DNA from: Bacteroidetes bacterium UBA4414
GTDB lineage: Bacteria; Bacteroidota; Bacteroidia; Chitinophagales; Chitinophagaceae
Direction: 5' to 3'
Assembly (NCBI GenBank): GCA_002389765.1
Contig: DGQM01000024.1
Coordinates: forward strand, 406,318-470,317
Length of the DNA: 64,000 nt
Shown: positions 48,237 through 56,786 of the stretch, piece by piece
Position numbering within the stretch: position 1 is the first letter of the stretch
How the letters are laid out: each line of letters begins with the position of its first letter
Made by a program: the position numbers and the translations under genes
Notes under the pieces: model-generated
What the model saw: the letters and a program-made list of their open reading frames with translations, nothing else
Databases searched by the model: none
Told to the model about the DNA's origin: nothing

Positions 48237-48788
48237 TTGGCAACTGCACTTACATATAGCGAAGAGGAACTGGTTCTGTTGCTGAAGCAACAAAGCCAGG
48301 ACGCTTTCAACTACCTGTATAAAAATTATGCAGGGGTGTTGTATGGCGTTATCCGCAAAGTAGTTACAGATGAACAAACAGCACAGGACGTATTGCAGGA
48401 TGTGTTTGTGAAAGTGTGGAACAACATAGGACAGTACAGTACGGAGAAGGGAAGGATTTATACTTGGATGATTAATATAGCCCGTAATGCAGCGATAGAC
48501 AAACTTCGCTCGAAGGGTGAAATTATGAAATCTAAAATCCAAACAGGGGAAGATGCCGTATATAATGTACAGAAGGGGATGAAAACGGAGCAGGCTACGG
48601 ATACAATAGGATTGAAGGAAGCGGTGGCGGCATTAAAGCCTGAACACCAGACAATTGTCAGTCTTGCTTACTTCAAAGGTTTCACAATGGATGAGATTGC
48701 AAGAACCCTTGAAATACCGTTGGGAACGGTAAAAACCCGCATGCGTGCTGCTATGCAGTCGTTGAGGGAGTATTATAATAGTAATTAG
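48237..48788 (+). CDS. ECF-type RNA polymerase sigma factor (TTG start)
   Basis: A 183-residue sigma-70 family factor with only regions 2 and 4. Region 2: DAFNYLYKNYAGVLYGVIRKVVTDEQTAQDVLQDVFVKVWNNI and YTWMINIARNAAIDKLRSK. Region 4: LKPEHQTIVSLAYFKGFTMDEIARTLEIPLGTVKTRMRAAMQSLREYY. The frame is closed by TGA immediately upstream of the TTG at 48237, and the next Met would remove region 2, so TTG must be the start. The downstream anti-sigma gene starts 5 bp later, so the two form a regulatory pair. Stimulus unknown. Confidence 0.93.
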   Translation: MATALTYSEEELVLLLKQQSQDAFNYLYKNYAGVLYGVIRKVVTDEQTAQDVLQDVFVKVWNNIGQYSTEKGRIYTWMINIARNAAIDKLRSKGEIMKSKIQTGEDAVYNVQKGMKTEQATDTIGLKEAVAALKPEHQTIVSLAYFKGFTMDEIARTLEIPLGTVKTRMRAAMQSLREYYNSN

Positions 48789-48793
48789 TAAAA

Positions 48794-49633
48794 GTGAATA
48801 TAAAGGAATACATAGAATCGGGCATCTTAGAAGCTTATGTGCTGGGCGCACTCACAGAGGGTGAGCGTGCTGCGGTAGAAGCTGATATGGTGATGTATCC
48901 TGAGCTGGTGCAAGAGGTAGCTGCTATAGAAGCAGCTATGCAGTCTTTTGCAGAAGCCAATGCCGAAGAGCCGCCTGCACACATGCAGCAGCAGATATGG
49001 AATGCCATACAGCAACAGGCAGCGCCGCAGTCGGTACCCGAACCACAATCTGCAAAAGAAGAAGCGAAGCCGCAACCTAAGGTGGTAGAATTTGTACCGC
49101 CTGCAGCACCTGCGCGTCCGTCTTGGCAGCGTGCGGCAGTATGGGCAGCCGTAGCGGTGAGTGTGCTTACCAACTTTATGTTGCTATCGCAACGCAACAA
49201 GACGAAAGAAGAGATTGCACAAATGACATCGCAGATGGATTCGCTGAAAGCATCTCAACAGCAAGTATTGGCCGAGTATAAGAAAGGCCGTGACATGCTG
49301 GTAGATACTTCTATGAAGACGGTAGTAATGCGCAGCATGCAGCCTGGTAAAGAAATGACGGGTATGATGTTCTGGAGCAAAACAACAGGAGAATCTTACC
49401 TTACAATACATGCTATGCCAATGCCTGAAAAAGGAAAGCAATACCAACTCTGGGTAATACAGGATGGCAAGCCTGTGAGCATGGGTATGATAGATAACAA
49501 TCTTGTAGCCAATGCAGGTATGATGTATAAAATACCAATGCAGGTAAAAGGCGGACAGGCATTTGCCATATCGCTGGAAAAAGAAGGTGGTAACCCGACG
49601 CCAACAGAAGTAATGGCAGTAGGTGCTATCTGA
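48794..49633 (+). CDS. RskA-family anti-sigma factor (GTG start)
   Basis: A 279-residue single-pass membrane protein. N-terminal cytoplasmic anti-sigma segment (MNIKEYIESGILEAYVLGAL and TEGERAAVEADM), one transmembrane helix at about 113-132 (RAAVWAAVAVSVLTNFMLLS), and a C-terminal RskA periplasmic domain (about 165-279; SMQPGKEMTGMMFWSKTTGESYLTIHAMPMPEKGKQYQLWVIQDGKPVSMG). The HxxxCxxC zinc motif of other anti-sigmas is absent, as in RskA. Expected to hold the adjacent ECF sigma factor at the membrane until regulated proteolysis. No ATG is available at the start. Confidence 0.9.
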   Translation: MNIKEYIESGILEAYVLGALTEGERAAVEADMVMYPELVQEVAAIEAAMQSFAEANAEEPPAHMQQQIWNAIQQQAAPQSVPEPQSAKEEAKPQPKVVEFVPPAAPARPSWQRAAVWAAVAVSVLTNFMLLSQRNKTKEEIAQMTSQMDSLKASQQQVLAEYKKGRDMLVDTSMKTVVMRSMQPGKEMTGMMFWSKTTGESYLTIHAMPMPEKGKQYQLWVIQDGKPVSMGMIDNNLVANAGMMYKIPMQVKGGQAFAISLEKEGGNPTPTEVMAVGAI

Positions 49634-49634
49634 T

Positions 49635-50708
49635 TTATATCGTTTTCTTCATCAACACTACACTCGCACTATTCAGTGTGTAGTGATTTACTATCAGGAT
49701 ATTATTGATGGAAGGGTTAATGCCTTTTTTTTGAATCAATACTTCAGGTGTCGATTGCTCTTGGAATAGTCTTGTCGCCAGCCACATAGCAAAACCTGTG
49801 CTGGTGTCGTATTCGCCACACAGATGCTTGAATGCTACTACCGTAGTATGCGCTGTAGTGTTTTCAAGTATTGGTGTGTACAGTGGTTGAAAGCGTGCAT
49901 CACCACTCATCCCGCAGAGCACTACATCAATATCTTTTAGCTTCAAGCCATTTGCCGTAAGCAGATTATCGATGTTTTCCTGCAAAGATGCCGGGCTAGG
50001 ATTGTGTAGCATTTTCAATTGCTCTACACTGCAAATGCTATTGGCTTTTGTATTAGTCACCGTAAAGAAAGCTGCGCCTTCACCACCAATACTACCTTGT
50101 GTATTGCTATGCTGTAAGAGTTGCAGGCTGTTTGGTATTTCTTTCTTCCAGTAGCCTATTTTACTCTTAACAATGAAATAGTCATCGGTCATTTCATCCA
50201 GGCAACCTACAAGATATGTTTGTGGTTCTGTAGCTTCATGCAATAGCATTTTTGCATCCAACAAAGACATTTCGAAAGAGTGCCCGCGGTGTACGTATGT
50301 TTGATTGTAGCCAGTGCATTTTGTTTGCATAGCCAGCCAACCGTTTACACTATTATAGGTGCTTTGTATAAAGTAAGTAGGGTTCAGTGCCTCTTCTTTC
50401 AGGCGTATCATATCGCCGAGGAAGAGTTCCATATCGCGCATACTGCCGCGTCCTGTACCAGTTATGATGCCATCCAGTTTTTCTGTACCGGAAAGTTGTA
50501 CGGCTTTCATCCCTGTGCTGATACCTATTTTCAGCATACGGCTCATGCGGCGTATAGCTACAGGGCTGATGAACTTGGAGTAGTCCGTATCTTTTACAAA
50601 CAGCTTGCCATTGTTGCTGCTGATAACATCTGGCAATAGTGTATCTGCATCAAAACTATTTTGAGGAGACAATGCTGCTGCGGCTGATATGTAGACAGGT
50701 TTCATCAT
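49635..50708 (-). CDS. Ketosynthase-like chain-length-factor protein without active-site Cys
   Basis: A 357-residue thiolase-fold protein of the beta-ketoacyl synthase superfamily. Residues around YVHRGHSFEMSLLDAKMLL occupy the place where the nucleophilic Cys of KS enzymes should be, and there is no Cys; IGGEGAAFFTVTN and AFKHLCGEYDTSTGFAMWLA resemble the later KS segments. This is the pattern of a chain-length factor (KS-beta) that partners a catalytic KS. It overlaps the KS gene by 4 bp (ATGA), indicating translational coupling. Polyene, flexirubin or resorcinol-type chemistry is likely, but the product is not determined. Confidence 0.8.
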   Translation of the reverse strand: MMKPVYISAAAALSPQNSFDADTLLPDVISSNNGKLFVKDTDYSKFISPVAIRRMSRMLKIGISTGMKAVQLSGTEKLDGIITGTGRGSMRDMELFLGDMIRLKEEALNPTYFIQSTYNSVNGWLAMQTKCTGYNQTYVHRGHSFEMSLLDAKMLLHEATEPQTYLVGCLDEMTDDYFIVKSKIGYWKKEIPNSLQLLQHSNTQGSIGGEGAAFFTVTNTKANSICSVEQLKMLHNPSPASLQENIDNLLTANGLKLKDIDVVLCGMSGDARFQPLYTPILENTTAHTTVVAFKHLCGEYDTSTGFAMWLATRLFQEQSTPEVLIQKKGINPSINNILIVNHYTLNSASVVLMKKTI

Positions 50709-51913
50709 GCCTTGCTGAATAATAATGAAACGTTATTGCCACCAAAGCCAAATGAATTGCTGATAACATGGTTGATGCCAGTATCTGTAAGTGTTGTAAC
50801 AGGACGAACGCTTACATCTTCCATTGGTGTAGTGAAATTGAGGTTAGGCCATGCTTTCTGCTGTTGCAATGCCCATATGCTGAAGATGGCTTCTATACTA
50901 CCTGCTGCCGCTAATGTATGACCTGTGTAAGGTTTTGTAGAGCTGAACAGTGGTATATTATTTTCAAACAATCGCTCTATGGCTTTACCTTCTGCAGCAT
51001 CGTTATTGATGGTGGCAGTGCCATGTGCATTAATGTAGCTGATGTCTTGTGGTTGCAAACCTGCTTTTGAAAGTGCTAGCTGCATGGTATTATACGCACC
51101 GTCGCCATTAGGAGATGGGGCTGTAGGGTGGTAGGCATCATTGGTATTACCATATCCCGATAACACAGCCAGTATTTTTGCTCCACGTTCTTTGGCAGAT
51201 TGCTCTGTTTCCAGCAACAGATAGCCTGCTGCTTCTCCCAGATTCAGTCCAAAGCGGGTATTGTCGAACGGGCGGCAAGGTTGTTTGTCAACATTCTTCA
51301 ACGAATGGAAACCATTGAGTGTAAAGCGGCTCAAGGCATCGCAACCACCACAAATGGCGCGTTTTACAATGCCGTGCTGTATCATCCTTGCACCTAGTAT
51401 GATGGCATTTGCAGATGATGAACAGGCTGTGCTGATAGTAGCGGTGAATGGTTGGATATCGAAATAGTCAACTACATTTTGCGTGCTTTCTGCACAGTCC
51501 AGCGTGTCGATGTATTTCAGGAAGTCACCTTCCATTTCATCACCGATAAATTCGGGGTATAAATCTTCTACAGCACACATCCCGCCCACTGTATTGGCGT
51601 TGATGTAGGCAAAGCCTTCGTTTTGCAACAGGTCTTTATCTATGCCTTTCATTACTTCCTGCATGGCAACCAATGCCAGCAGTGATGTACGTGTATAGCC
51701 ATTATTACCCGTAGGCAGGCCCAACATTGCAGATAGTGCATCGTTGCTATAAGCAACCTCGCCCATGAGAAACTCATGGGCGTGAATGCTTTGTAATAAC
51801 TCTGGAGTATGCACACCGCTTTTGAGGGATAACAGTGATTGCAGATTTTCATCCGCACCGTTTCCCAAAGCAGACAGGATTCCCAGCGATGTAACTACTA
51901 TTTTTTCCGCCAT
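50705..51913 (-). CDS. Beta-ketoacyl-ACP synthase (KAS II/FabF-like, polyene type)
   Basis: A 402-residue condensing enzyme with an intact triad: C164 in TISTACSSSANA, H297 in NAHGTATIN and H332 in PYTGHTLAAAGS. The remaining sequence (NNGYTRTSLLALVAMQEV, PFDNTRFGLNLGEAAGYLLLE, SFGFGGNNVSLLF) is normal for FabF/polyene KS proteins. It extends acyl-ACP chains with malonyl-ACP. It sits between an ACP gene (12 bp upstream in transcription) and a KS-beta-like gene, so it is most likely a specialised chain builder and not the fatty-acid housekeeping enzyme. Confidence 0.9.
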   Translation of the reverse strand: MAEKIVVTSLGILSALGNGADENLQSLLSLKSGVHTPELLQSIHAHEFLMGEVAYSNDALSAMLGLPTGNNGYTRTSLLALVAMQEVMKGIDKDLLQNEGFAYINANTVGGMCAVEDLYPEFIGDEMEGDFLKYIDTLDCAESTQNVVDYFDIQPFTATISTACSSSANAIILGARMIQHGIVKRAICGGCDALSRFTLNGFHSLKNVDKQPCRPFDNTRFGLNLGEAAGYLLLETEQSAKERGAKILAVLSGYGNTNDAYHPTAPSPNGDGAYNTMQLALSKAGLQPQDISYINAHGTATINNDAAEGKAIERLFENNIPLFSSTKPYTGHTLAAAGSIEAIFSIWALQQQKAWPNLNFTTPMEDVSVRPVTTLTDTGINHVISNSFGFGGNNVSLLFSKA

Positions 51914-51925
51914 GCAGTGCGGCTG

Positions 51926-52183
51926 TTATATTTTGCGGTTTTGCTCTATGTATGCAGCCATTGAAGCTACAGATTCCAGCACTTTACGGCCTTCGCGTGC
52001 GTCTTCTATTTTGATGCCATAATTGCGCTCCAGCAATACCATCATTTCCAGAGAGTCGATGCTGTCCAGTCCCAGACCATCGCCAAACAATGGAGCATTA
52101 TCGTCAATATCTGCCGGTGTCATACCTTGCAGGTTCAGCGATTCAATGATTTGTTGCTTAAGCGTTAATTTCAAGTCTTCCAT
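51926..52183 (-). CDS. Acyl carrier protein (accessory)
   Basis: An 85-residue acidic four-helix carrier. The phosphopantetheine site is S41 in FGDGLGLDSIDSLEMMVLLE; the DS-x-D-x-x-E pattern following is normal. It is not the housekeeping AcpP in sequence style (longer, with GLGLDSID). It is the first gene of the ACP-KS-CLF trio and has a TATTTTTG promoter box at 52203-52210. Expected to carry the growing acyl or polyene chain of the adjacent synthases. Confidence 0.9.
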   Translation of the reverse strand: MEDLKLTLKQQIIESLNLQGMTPADIDDNAPLFGDGLGLDSIDSLEMMVLLERNYGIKIEDAREGRKVLESVASMAAYIEQNRKI

Positions 52184-52202
52184 ATCAATATCAGGTGTGC
52201 GG

Positions 52203-52210
52203 CAAAAATA
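52203..52210 (-). promoter_or_regulatory. -7 promoter box of the ACP-KS-CLF operon
   Basis: The minus strand reads TATTTTTG, an exact TAnnTTTG match 20 bp before the ACP start. Confidence 0.6.
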
Positions 52211-52296
52211 ATATAAAAGGGGCTATTTTACATAGAATGTTGTATGATTGATAGTTATAATCCTTGATTGTTGTTTTTCATGCCCCGATTTGATAG

Positions 52297-52304
52297 TAGA
52301 TTTG
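52297..52304 (+). promoter_or_regulatory. -7 promoter box of the subtilase gene
   Basis: TAGATTTG matches TAnnTTTG and ends 27 bp before the chosen ATG at 52332. Confidence 0.5.
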
Positions 52305-52331
52305 CTCTTGAAAGACCTAATAACCAGACAG

Positions 52332-53786
52332 ATGAGAGTATTCTTTTCCCTATTATTATTTTTCTCCTGTATTAAACCGGCATTTTCTCAACAGAAATGG
52401 CATTTTTCAAATCCTGAAAAAAGTAAAATTAAAGGTGCTGCTATTGAAGATGCTTATTCAATCTTACCCAAGACCAATAAAAAAGTTGTAGTAGCAGTAA
52501 TTGATATAGGTACAGACATCAATCATGAAGGGTTGAAAATATATATATGGAATAATCCGAAAGAAATACCCGATAATGGTGTAGATGATGATGATAACGG
52601 TTATGTAGATGATGTACACGGTTGGAACTTTTTAGGTGGTAAATCTGAGGTTAGCTATGAGGCAGAAGAAGAAACCCGTGAGTACCAGCAATTGAAAAAA
52701 CAATTTGCCAATGCAGACACCACAGGGAAAGACTCTACATACATTGCTGCTTACAAACAATACCTGAAGAAAAAGAAAGCCTATGATAAAAACCAGATGT
52801 ATAGAGGTTTTGTAGCGAAAGGTTCAGTAACAATGTACAGAATGTATCGAGGACACATGCTGGTACGCTTTGTTGGTATTTTAACGACAGGGAAAAAATT
52901 GAAAAAGGATTTGGAATTGGAGGTTAGGGGTAGTGAGATGCAGGTAGAATATAACAAGATGAATTCGGACTCTATGAGGCATGCTGTAGTAGGCGATAAT
53001 CCTGATAATGTCTATGAGAAGCTTTATGGGAATAACAATGTAGTAGGGCCCGATCCTATGCATGGCACCCATGTTGCAGGCATTATAACTGGTATTGCAA
53101 AAGGTACTGCTGATAGCGGTAAATGGTTGCAGATGATGATATTGAGGGTAGTGCCGAATGGCGATGAAAGAGATAAGGACATTGCAAATGCGATAAGGTA
53201 CGCTGTTGATAATGGTGCGTCTGTAATAAATATGAGTTTTGGCAAAAGCTTATCAATGCACAAAAGTGTAGTGGATGATGCAGTAAAGTATGCGCATACA
53301 AAGGACGTATTGCTGATACACGCTGCAGGTAATGAAGCCAAATATATAGATAGTCTATACACTGCTAATTTTCCTAATCCATTTGTTGATAGTGCTTATG
53401 CAAGTAATTGGATTGAAGTAGGTGCAAGTGGCAAAAGAATGAAAAAGCTGGCAGCATCGTTCTCGAATTATGGTGCAAAATCAACAGACCTTTTTGCACC
53501 TGGCGTGAAAATTTATTCTACCATGCCTGATAATGAATATGATTACGAATCGGGTACAAGTATGGCAGCTCCTGTAGTAAGTGGTATTGCAGCATTGCTT
53601 CGCAGTTATTACCCAAAACTAAGTGCTGCACAGGTAAAAGATGTATTGATGAAAACGGTTACGAAGTACAATCACTACACGAATATGCCGGGCAATAGCA
53701 AGATGCTGATGTTGTTTGATATGATGTCAAAATCGGGAGGAATAGTAAATGCACAACAGGCTGTAATACTCGCAAACAGCTATTAA
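52332..53786 (+). CDS. Secreted S8-family (subtilisin-like) serine protease
   Basis: A 484-residue protease with a signal peptide (about 1-19, ...IKPAFSQ). The triad is visible: D58 in VIDIGTDINH, H244 in MHGTHVAGI and S410 in ESGTSMAAPVVSG; the oxyanion Asn lies in AAGNEAK. Between the Asp and His is an unusually long insertion (about 185 residues, versus 30-40 in subtilisin), Asp/Lys-rich (DNGVDDDDNGYVDD, then a Lys/Tyr-rich helix). No T9SS C-terminal domain follows. The ATG at 52332 is preferred because it gives a good signal peptide. Confidence 0.92.
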   Translation: MRVFFSLLLFFSCIKPAFSQQKWHFSNPEKSKIKGAAIEDAYSILPKTNKKVVVAVIDIGTDINHEGLKIYIWNNPKEIPDNGVDDDDNGYVDDVHGWNFLGGKSEVSYEAEEETREYQQLKKQFANADTTGKDSTYIAAYKQYLKKKKAYDKNQMYRGFVAKGSVTMYRMYRGHMLVRFVGILTTGKKLKKDLELEVRGSEMQVEYNKMNSDSMRHAVVGDNPDNVYEKLYGNNNVVGPDPMHGTHVAGIITGIAKGTADSGKWLQMMILRVVPNGDERDKDIANAIRYAVDNGASVINMSFGKSLSMHKSVVDDAVKYAHTKDVLLIHAAGNEAKYIDSLYTANFPNPFVDSAYASNWIEVGASGKRMKKLAASFSNYGAKSTDLFAPGVKIYSTMPDNEYDYESGTSMAAPVVSGIAALLRSYYPKLSAAQVKDVLMKTVTKYNHYTNMPGNSKMLMLFDMMSKSGGIVNAQQAVILANSY

Positions 53787-53789
53787 AGA

Positions 53790-53820
53790 AAAAAGGCAAA
53801 GCGTGCGCTTTGCCTTTTTA
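53790..53820. terminator. Terminator between subtilase and sucA
   Basis: GGCAAAGC (53795-53802) / GCTTTGCC (53807-53814) with GTGC loop, A run before and T run after, suited to both convergent genes. Confidence 0.85.
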
Positions 53821-53837
53821 TATGCGATTATCAGATT

Positions 53838-56594
53838 TTATACATCAAATGCTTTTTCTATCAGCGCTTGCTGCTCTTTAGCGTGCATTTTGCTATAACC
53901 GGTAGCACTTGCAGCACCTGCAGGGCGGCTGAAGTATTTAGTCACAGCTTCTTCTTCCTGCATTTTCAGGAAGCCGAGTGCGCCCATGTTATATGGTTCT
54001 TCCTGCAGCCAAACCCATTCTGCTTTTTTGTACTTAGCACGTAGTTCTGCCAGTTGCTTAGCAGGGAAAGGATATATCTGCTCCAGACGAACGATGGCAA
54101 CATCCTGTCTGTTATCAGCCATTTGTTTTTCGCTCAGGTCGAAGTAAACTTTACCGCTACACAGCACTACACGTTTTACTTTGCTTGCTGTTTTGATATT
54201 TGCATCGTCTATTACTTCTTTAAAACCACCTGTCGTGAAGTCTTCTACCGCAGAATATGCACGTACATGGCGCAGGTTTGCTTTAGGAGAGAAGTTGATC
54301 AGTGGTTTACGGAAATCCCATTTCAATTGGCGGCGGAACATGTGGAAGAGGTTGGCAGCCGTTGTAATGTTTGTAACTATGATATTGTTTTCAGCACATA
54401 ACTGCAGGAAGCGTTCCAGACGGGCGGAAGAGTGCTCAGGGCCTTGACCTTCATAACCATGCGGCAGCAGCATAACGAGGCCGCTCATCTTTTGCCACTT
54501 AGTTTCTGCAGATGCTATGTATTGGTCTATTACTGTTTGGGCACCATTTGCAAAGTCGCCAAACTGTGCTTCCCATATAGTAAGTGCATTTGGATTGGCG
54601 ATAGAATAACCATACTCAAAGCCCAATACTGCAAACTCACTCAGCAGTGAATTGTATATCTGGAACTGAGCCTGATTGTCACTCAGTTTGCTAAGACGGC
54701 TGTATTCTGCATTTGTAGATTCATCGTGCAGTACTGCATGGCGGTGAGAGAATGTACCACGCTCTACGTCCTGGCCGCTGAGGCGAACAGGGATGCCGTC
54801 TGTCAATAAACTTGCATAAGCCAACAATTCACCGGTAGACCAGTCGAGCTGTCCTTTTTCCTGATACAGTTTTACTTTCTCTTCTATCAGTTTCTGAATC
54901 TTACGCAGTGGTTTAAAGTCTGCCGGGATGTTCATCAGCGCAGCAAACAATTGTTCTACACGCTCTTTGCTGATGCTTGTTTCAGGCGACTTGTCAAAAT
55001 CTTCGAAAGTAGAGCGGCGCAGTTCAGACCATGCTTTTTCCGGTGCCTGCATCTGGTAAGGGACAGTTTTCTGTTTTACCTCGTCAAGCCTTTGTTGCAA
55101 ATCGTCCCAGAAACGTTTTTCCATTTCTGTAGCTAATTGCTTGGCATCGGCAGTGCCGTTTTTCAACAAGTACTCTGTATATACTTCGCGCGGGTTCTGA
55201 TGTTTCTTTATCAGGTCGTACAACTGTGGTTGTGTGAAGCTCGGATCATCACCTTCGTTGTGGCCATGTTTACGATAACACACCATATCGATGAAGATAT
55301 CCTGATTGAACTGCTGACGATACATAACCGCCAGTTTAGCAGCTTTTACAACAGCCTCTGGGTCGTCACCGTTTACATGCAATACAGGTGCTTGCACCAT
55401 TGATGCTACGCTGGTACAATAGTCTGTAGAGCGAGCTTCATCAAAGTCTGTAGTAAAGCCTATTTGGTTATTAATAACGAAGTGGATGGTGCCACCTGTT
55501 TTATAACCCGGCAGTTTGCTCATTTGCAATAGCTCGTACACAACACCCTGACCTGCTACGGCGCTGTCGCCGTGTATCAAAATAGGCAATACTTCATCGT
55601 AAGCACTGCTATAAAGTATATCTGCTTTGGCACGAGAGAAACCTGCAACAACAGGATCTACCACTTCCAGATGCGAAGGGTTAGGTGTCAGTTGTACATT
55701 GATTTCTTTGCCATCAGGTGTTTGAATATTGCTACGGAAGCCGAGGTGGTATTTCACGTCGCCACTGCCCATGGTCGTATCAGGTGGCATATTGCCTTCA
55801 AATTCAGAGAATACCTGTTCGTATGTTTTGCGCAGTGTATTTGTCAGTACATTAAGACGGCCACGGTGTGCCATACCAATTACTACTTCCTTCACACCGC
55901 TGTTAGCAGCACTGTTAATCAGTGTGTCTAATGCAGGTATAGTGCTTTCGCCACCTTCCAGACTGAAGCGCTTTTGACCTATGTATTTTGTATGCAGGAA
56001 TTTTTCGAAGATGACACCTTCGTTGAGTTTTTCAAGAATTCGCTTCTTTTCATCCAACGTTAATTCTTGCTCCTGCATTTTTTCGTAGGCATCCTGTACC
56101 CACATGCAAGTGTCGTAATTGTTGATGTATGTATACTCTATACCAACATTGCCGGCATATAGTTTTTTGAGGCGTGCTATTATATCGCTCAGTTTGGCTT
56201 TACCCAAACCTGCGAAAGCACCTGCGTGAAATTCTGTGTTCAGATCAGCATCAGACAAGCCGAAATCAGACAATGCCAGAAACGGCTTGCGGTCTTTACG
56301 AGGGCGGATAGGATTGGTTGTTGCCACTAGGTGTCCGCGCTTCCAGTAGCTGCGGATGAGGCGGTAAACACTCAATTCTTTAGATACCTGCTCATTGCTG
56401 ACAGGTGTTTTATCGATTGTGATGGTGGCAACAGCAGCACCGCCATTACCATTGCCTTTTGATACGGCAAAGTCGAAGCCTTCAAAAAACTTCTTCCACT
56501 CAGGGTCTACAGTTGTAGAATCTTTTACATAGTCGTTGTACATAGACTCTATGTAAGAAGGGTGTGAACTCATCACGTACGAAAAATCTTTCAT
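53838..56594 (-). CDS. sucA: 2-oxoglutarate dehydrogenase E1 component
   Basis: A 918-residue thiamine-diphosphate-dependent decarboxylase of the 2-oxoglutarate dehydrogenase complex in the TCA cycle. HPSYIESMYNDYVKDSTTVDPEWKKFFEGF (E2-binding N-terminus), GMAHRGRLNVLTN, DVKYHLG, HGDSAVAGQGVVYE, NNQIGFTT, GDDPEAVV with YRKHGHNEGDDPSFTQP (ThDP/Mg), and the C-terminal HGYEGQGPEHSSARLERFLQLC are all in order. No sucB is adjacent. It has its own promoter box at 56665-56672. Confidence 0.96.
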   Translation of the reverse strand: MKDFSYVMSSHPSYIESMYNDYVKDSTTVDPEWKKFFEGFDFAVSKGNGNGGAAVATITIDKTPVSNEQVSKELSVYRLIRSYWKRGHLVATTNPIRPRKDRKPFLALSDFGLSDADLNTEFHAGAFAGLGKAKLSDIIARLKKLYAGNVGIEYTYINNYDTCMWVQDAYEKMQEQELTLDEKKRILEKLNEGVIFEKFLHTKYIGQKRFSLEGGESTIPALDTLINSAANSGVKEVVIGMAHRGRLNVLTNTLRKTYEQVFSEFEGNMPPDTTMGSGDVKYHLGFRSNIQTPDGKEINVQLTPNPSHLEVVDPVVAGFSRAKADILYSSAYDEVLPILIHGDSAVAGQGVVYELLQMSKLPGYKTGGTIHFVINNQIGFTTDFDEARSTDYCTSVASMVQAPVLHVNGDDPEAVVKAAKLAVMYRQQFNQDIFIDMVCYRKHGHNEGDDPSFTQPQLYDLIKKHQNPREVYTEYLLKNGTADAKQLATEMEKRFWDDLQQRLDEVKQKTVPYQMQAPEKAWSELRRSTFEDFDKSPETSISKERVEQLFAALMNIPADFKPLRKIQKLIEEKVKLYQEKGQLDWSTGELLAYASLLTDGIPVRLSGQDVERGTFSHRHAVLHDESTNAEYSRLSKLSDNQAQFQIYNSLLSEFAVLGFEYGYSIANPNALTIWEAQFGDFANGAQTVIDQYIASAETKWQKMSGLVMLLPHGYEGQGPEHSSARLERFLQLCAENNIIVTNITTAANLFHMFRRQLKWDFRKPLINFSPKANLRHVRAYSAVEDFTTGGFKEVIDDANIKTASKVKRVVLCSGKVYFDLSEKQMADNRQDVAIVRLEQIYPFPAKQLAELRAKYKKAEWVWLQEEPYNMGALGFLKMQEEEAVTKYFSRPAGAASATGYSKMHAKEQQALIEKAFDV

Positions 56595-56664
56595 CGTAAG
56601 AAACCTATATTTTGCTAGTGTTTTACCAATAAAATACTCAAAAATACCTGTGACAGGAGGTCAG

Positions 56665-56672
56665 CAAAGTTA
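56665..56672 (-). promoter_or_regulatory. -7 promoter box of sucA
   Basis: The minus strand reads TAACTTTG, an exact TAnnTTTG match 71 bp before the start, implying a roughly 60-base leader. Confidence 0.5.
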
Positions 56673-56732
56673 ATAGAATTTAAGCGAGAGAAAAAGCGAA
56701 TACAAGTAGCTGTTATGCTATTTTGGTATATA

Positions 56733-56761
56733 TGAAAAATGCAGGTATAAAACCTGCATTT
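56733..56761 (-). terminator. Terminator after the SGNH-like T9SS gene
   Basis: AAATGCAGGT (56737-56746) / ACCTGCATTT (56752-56761) with a 5-base loop; read on the minus strand it ends in T. Confidence 0.75.
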
Positions 56762-56786
56762 GGGGGCATATTGTAGAGTGGGGGGA

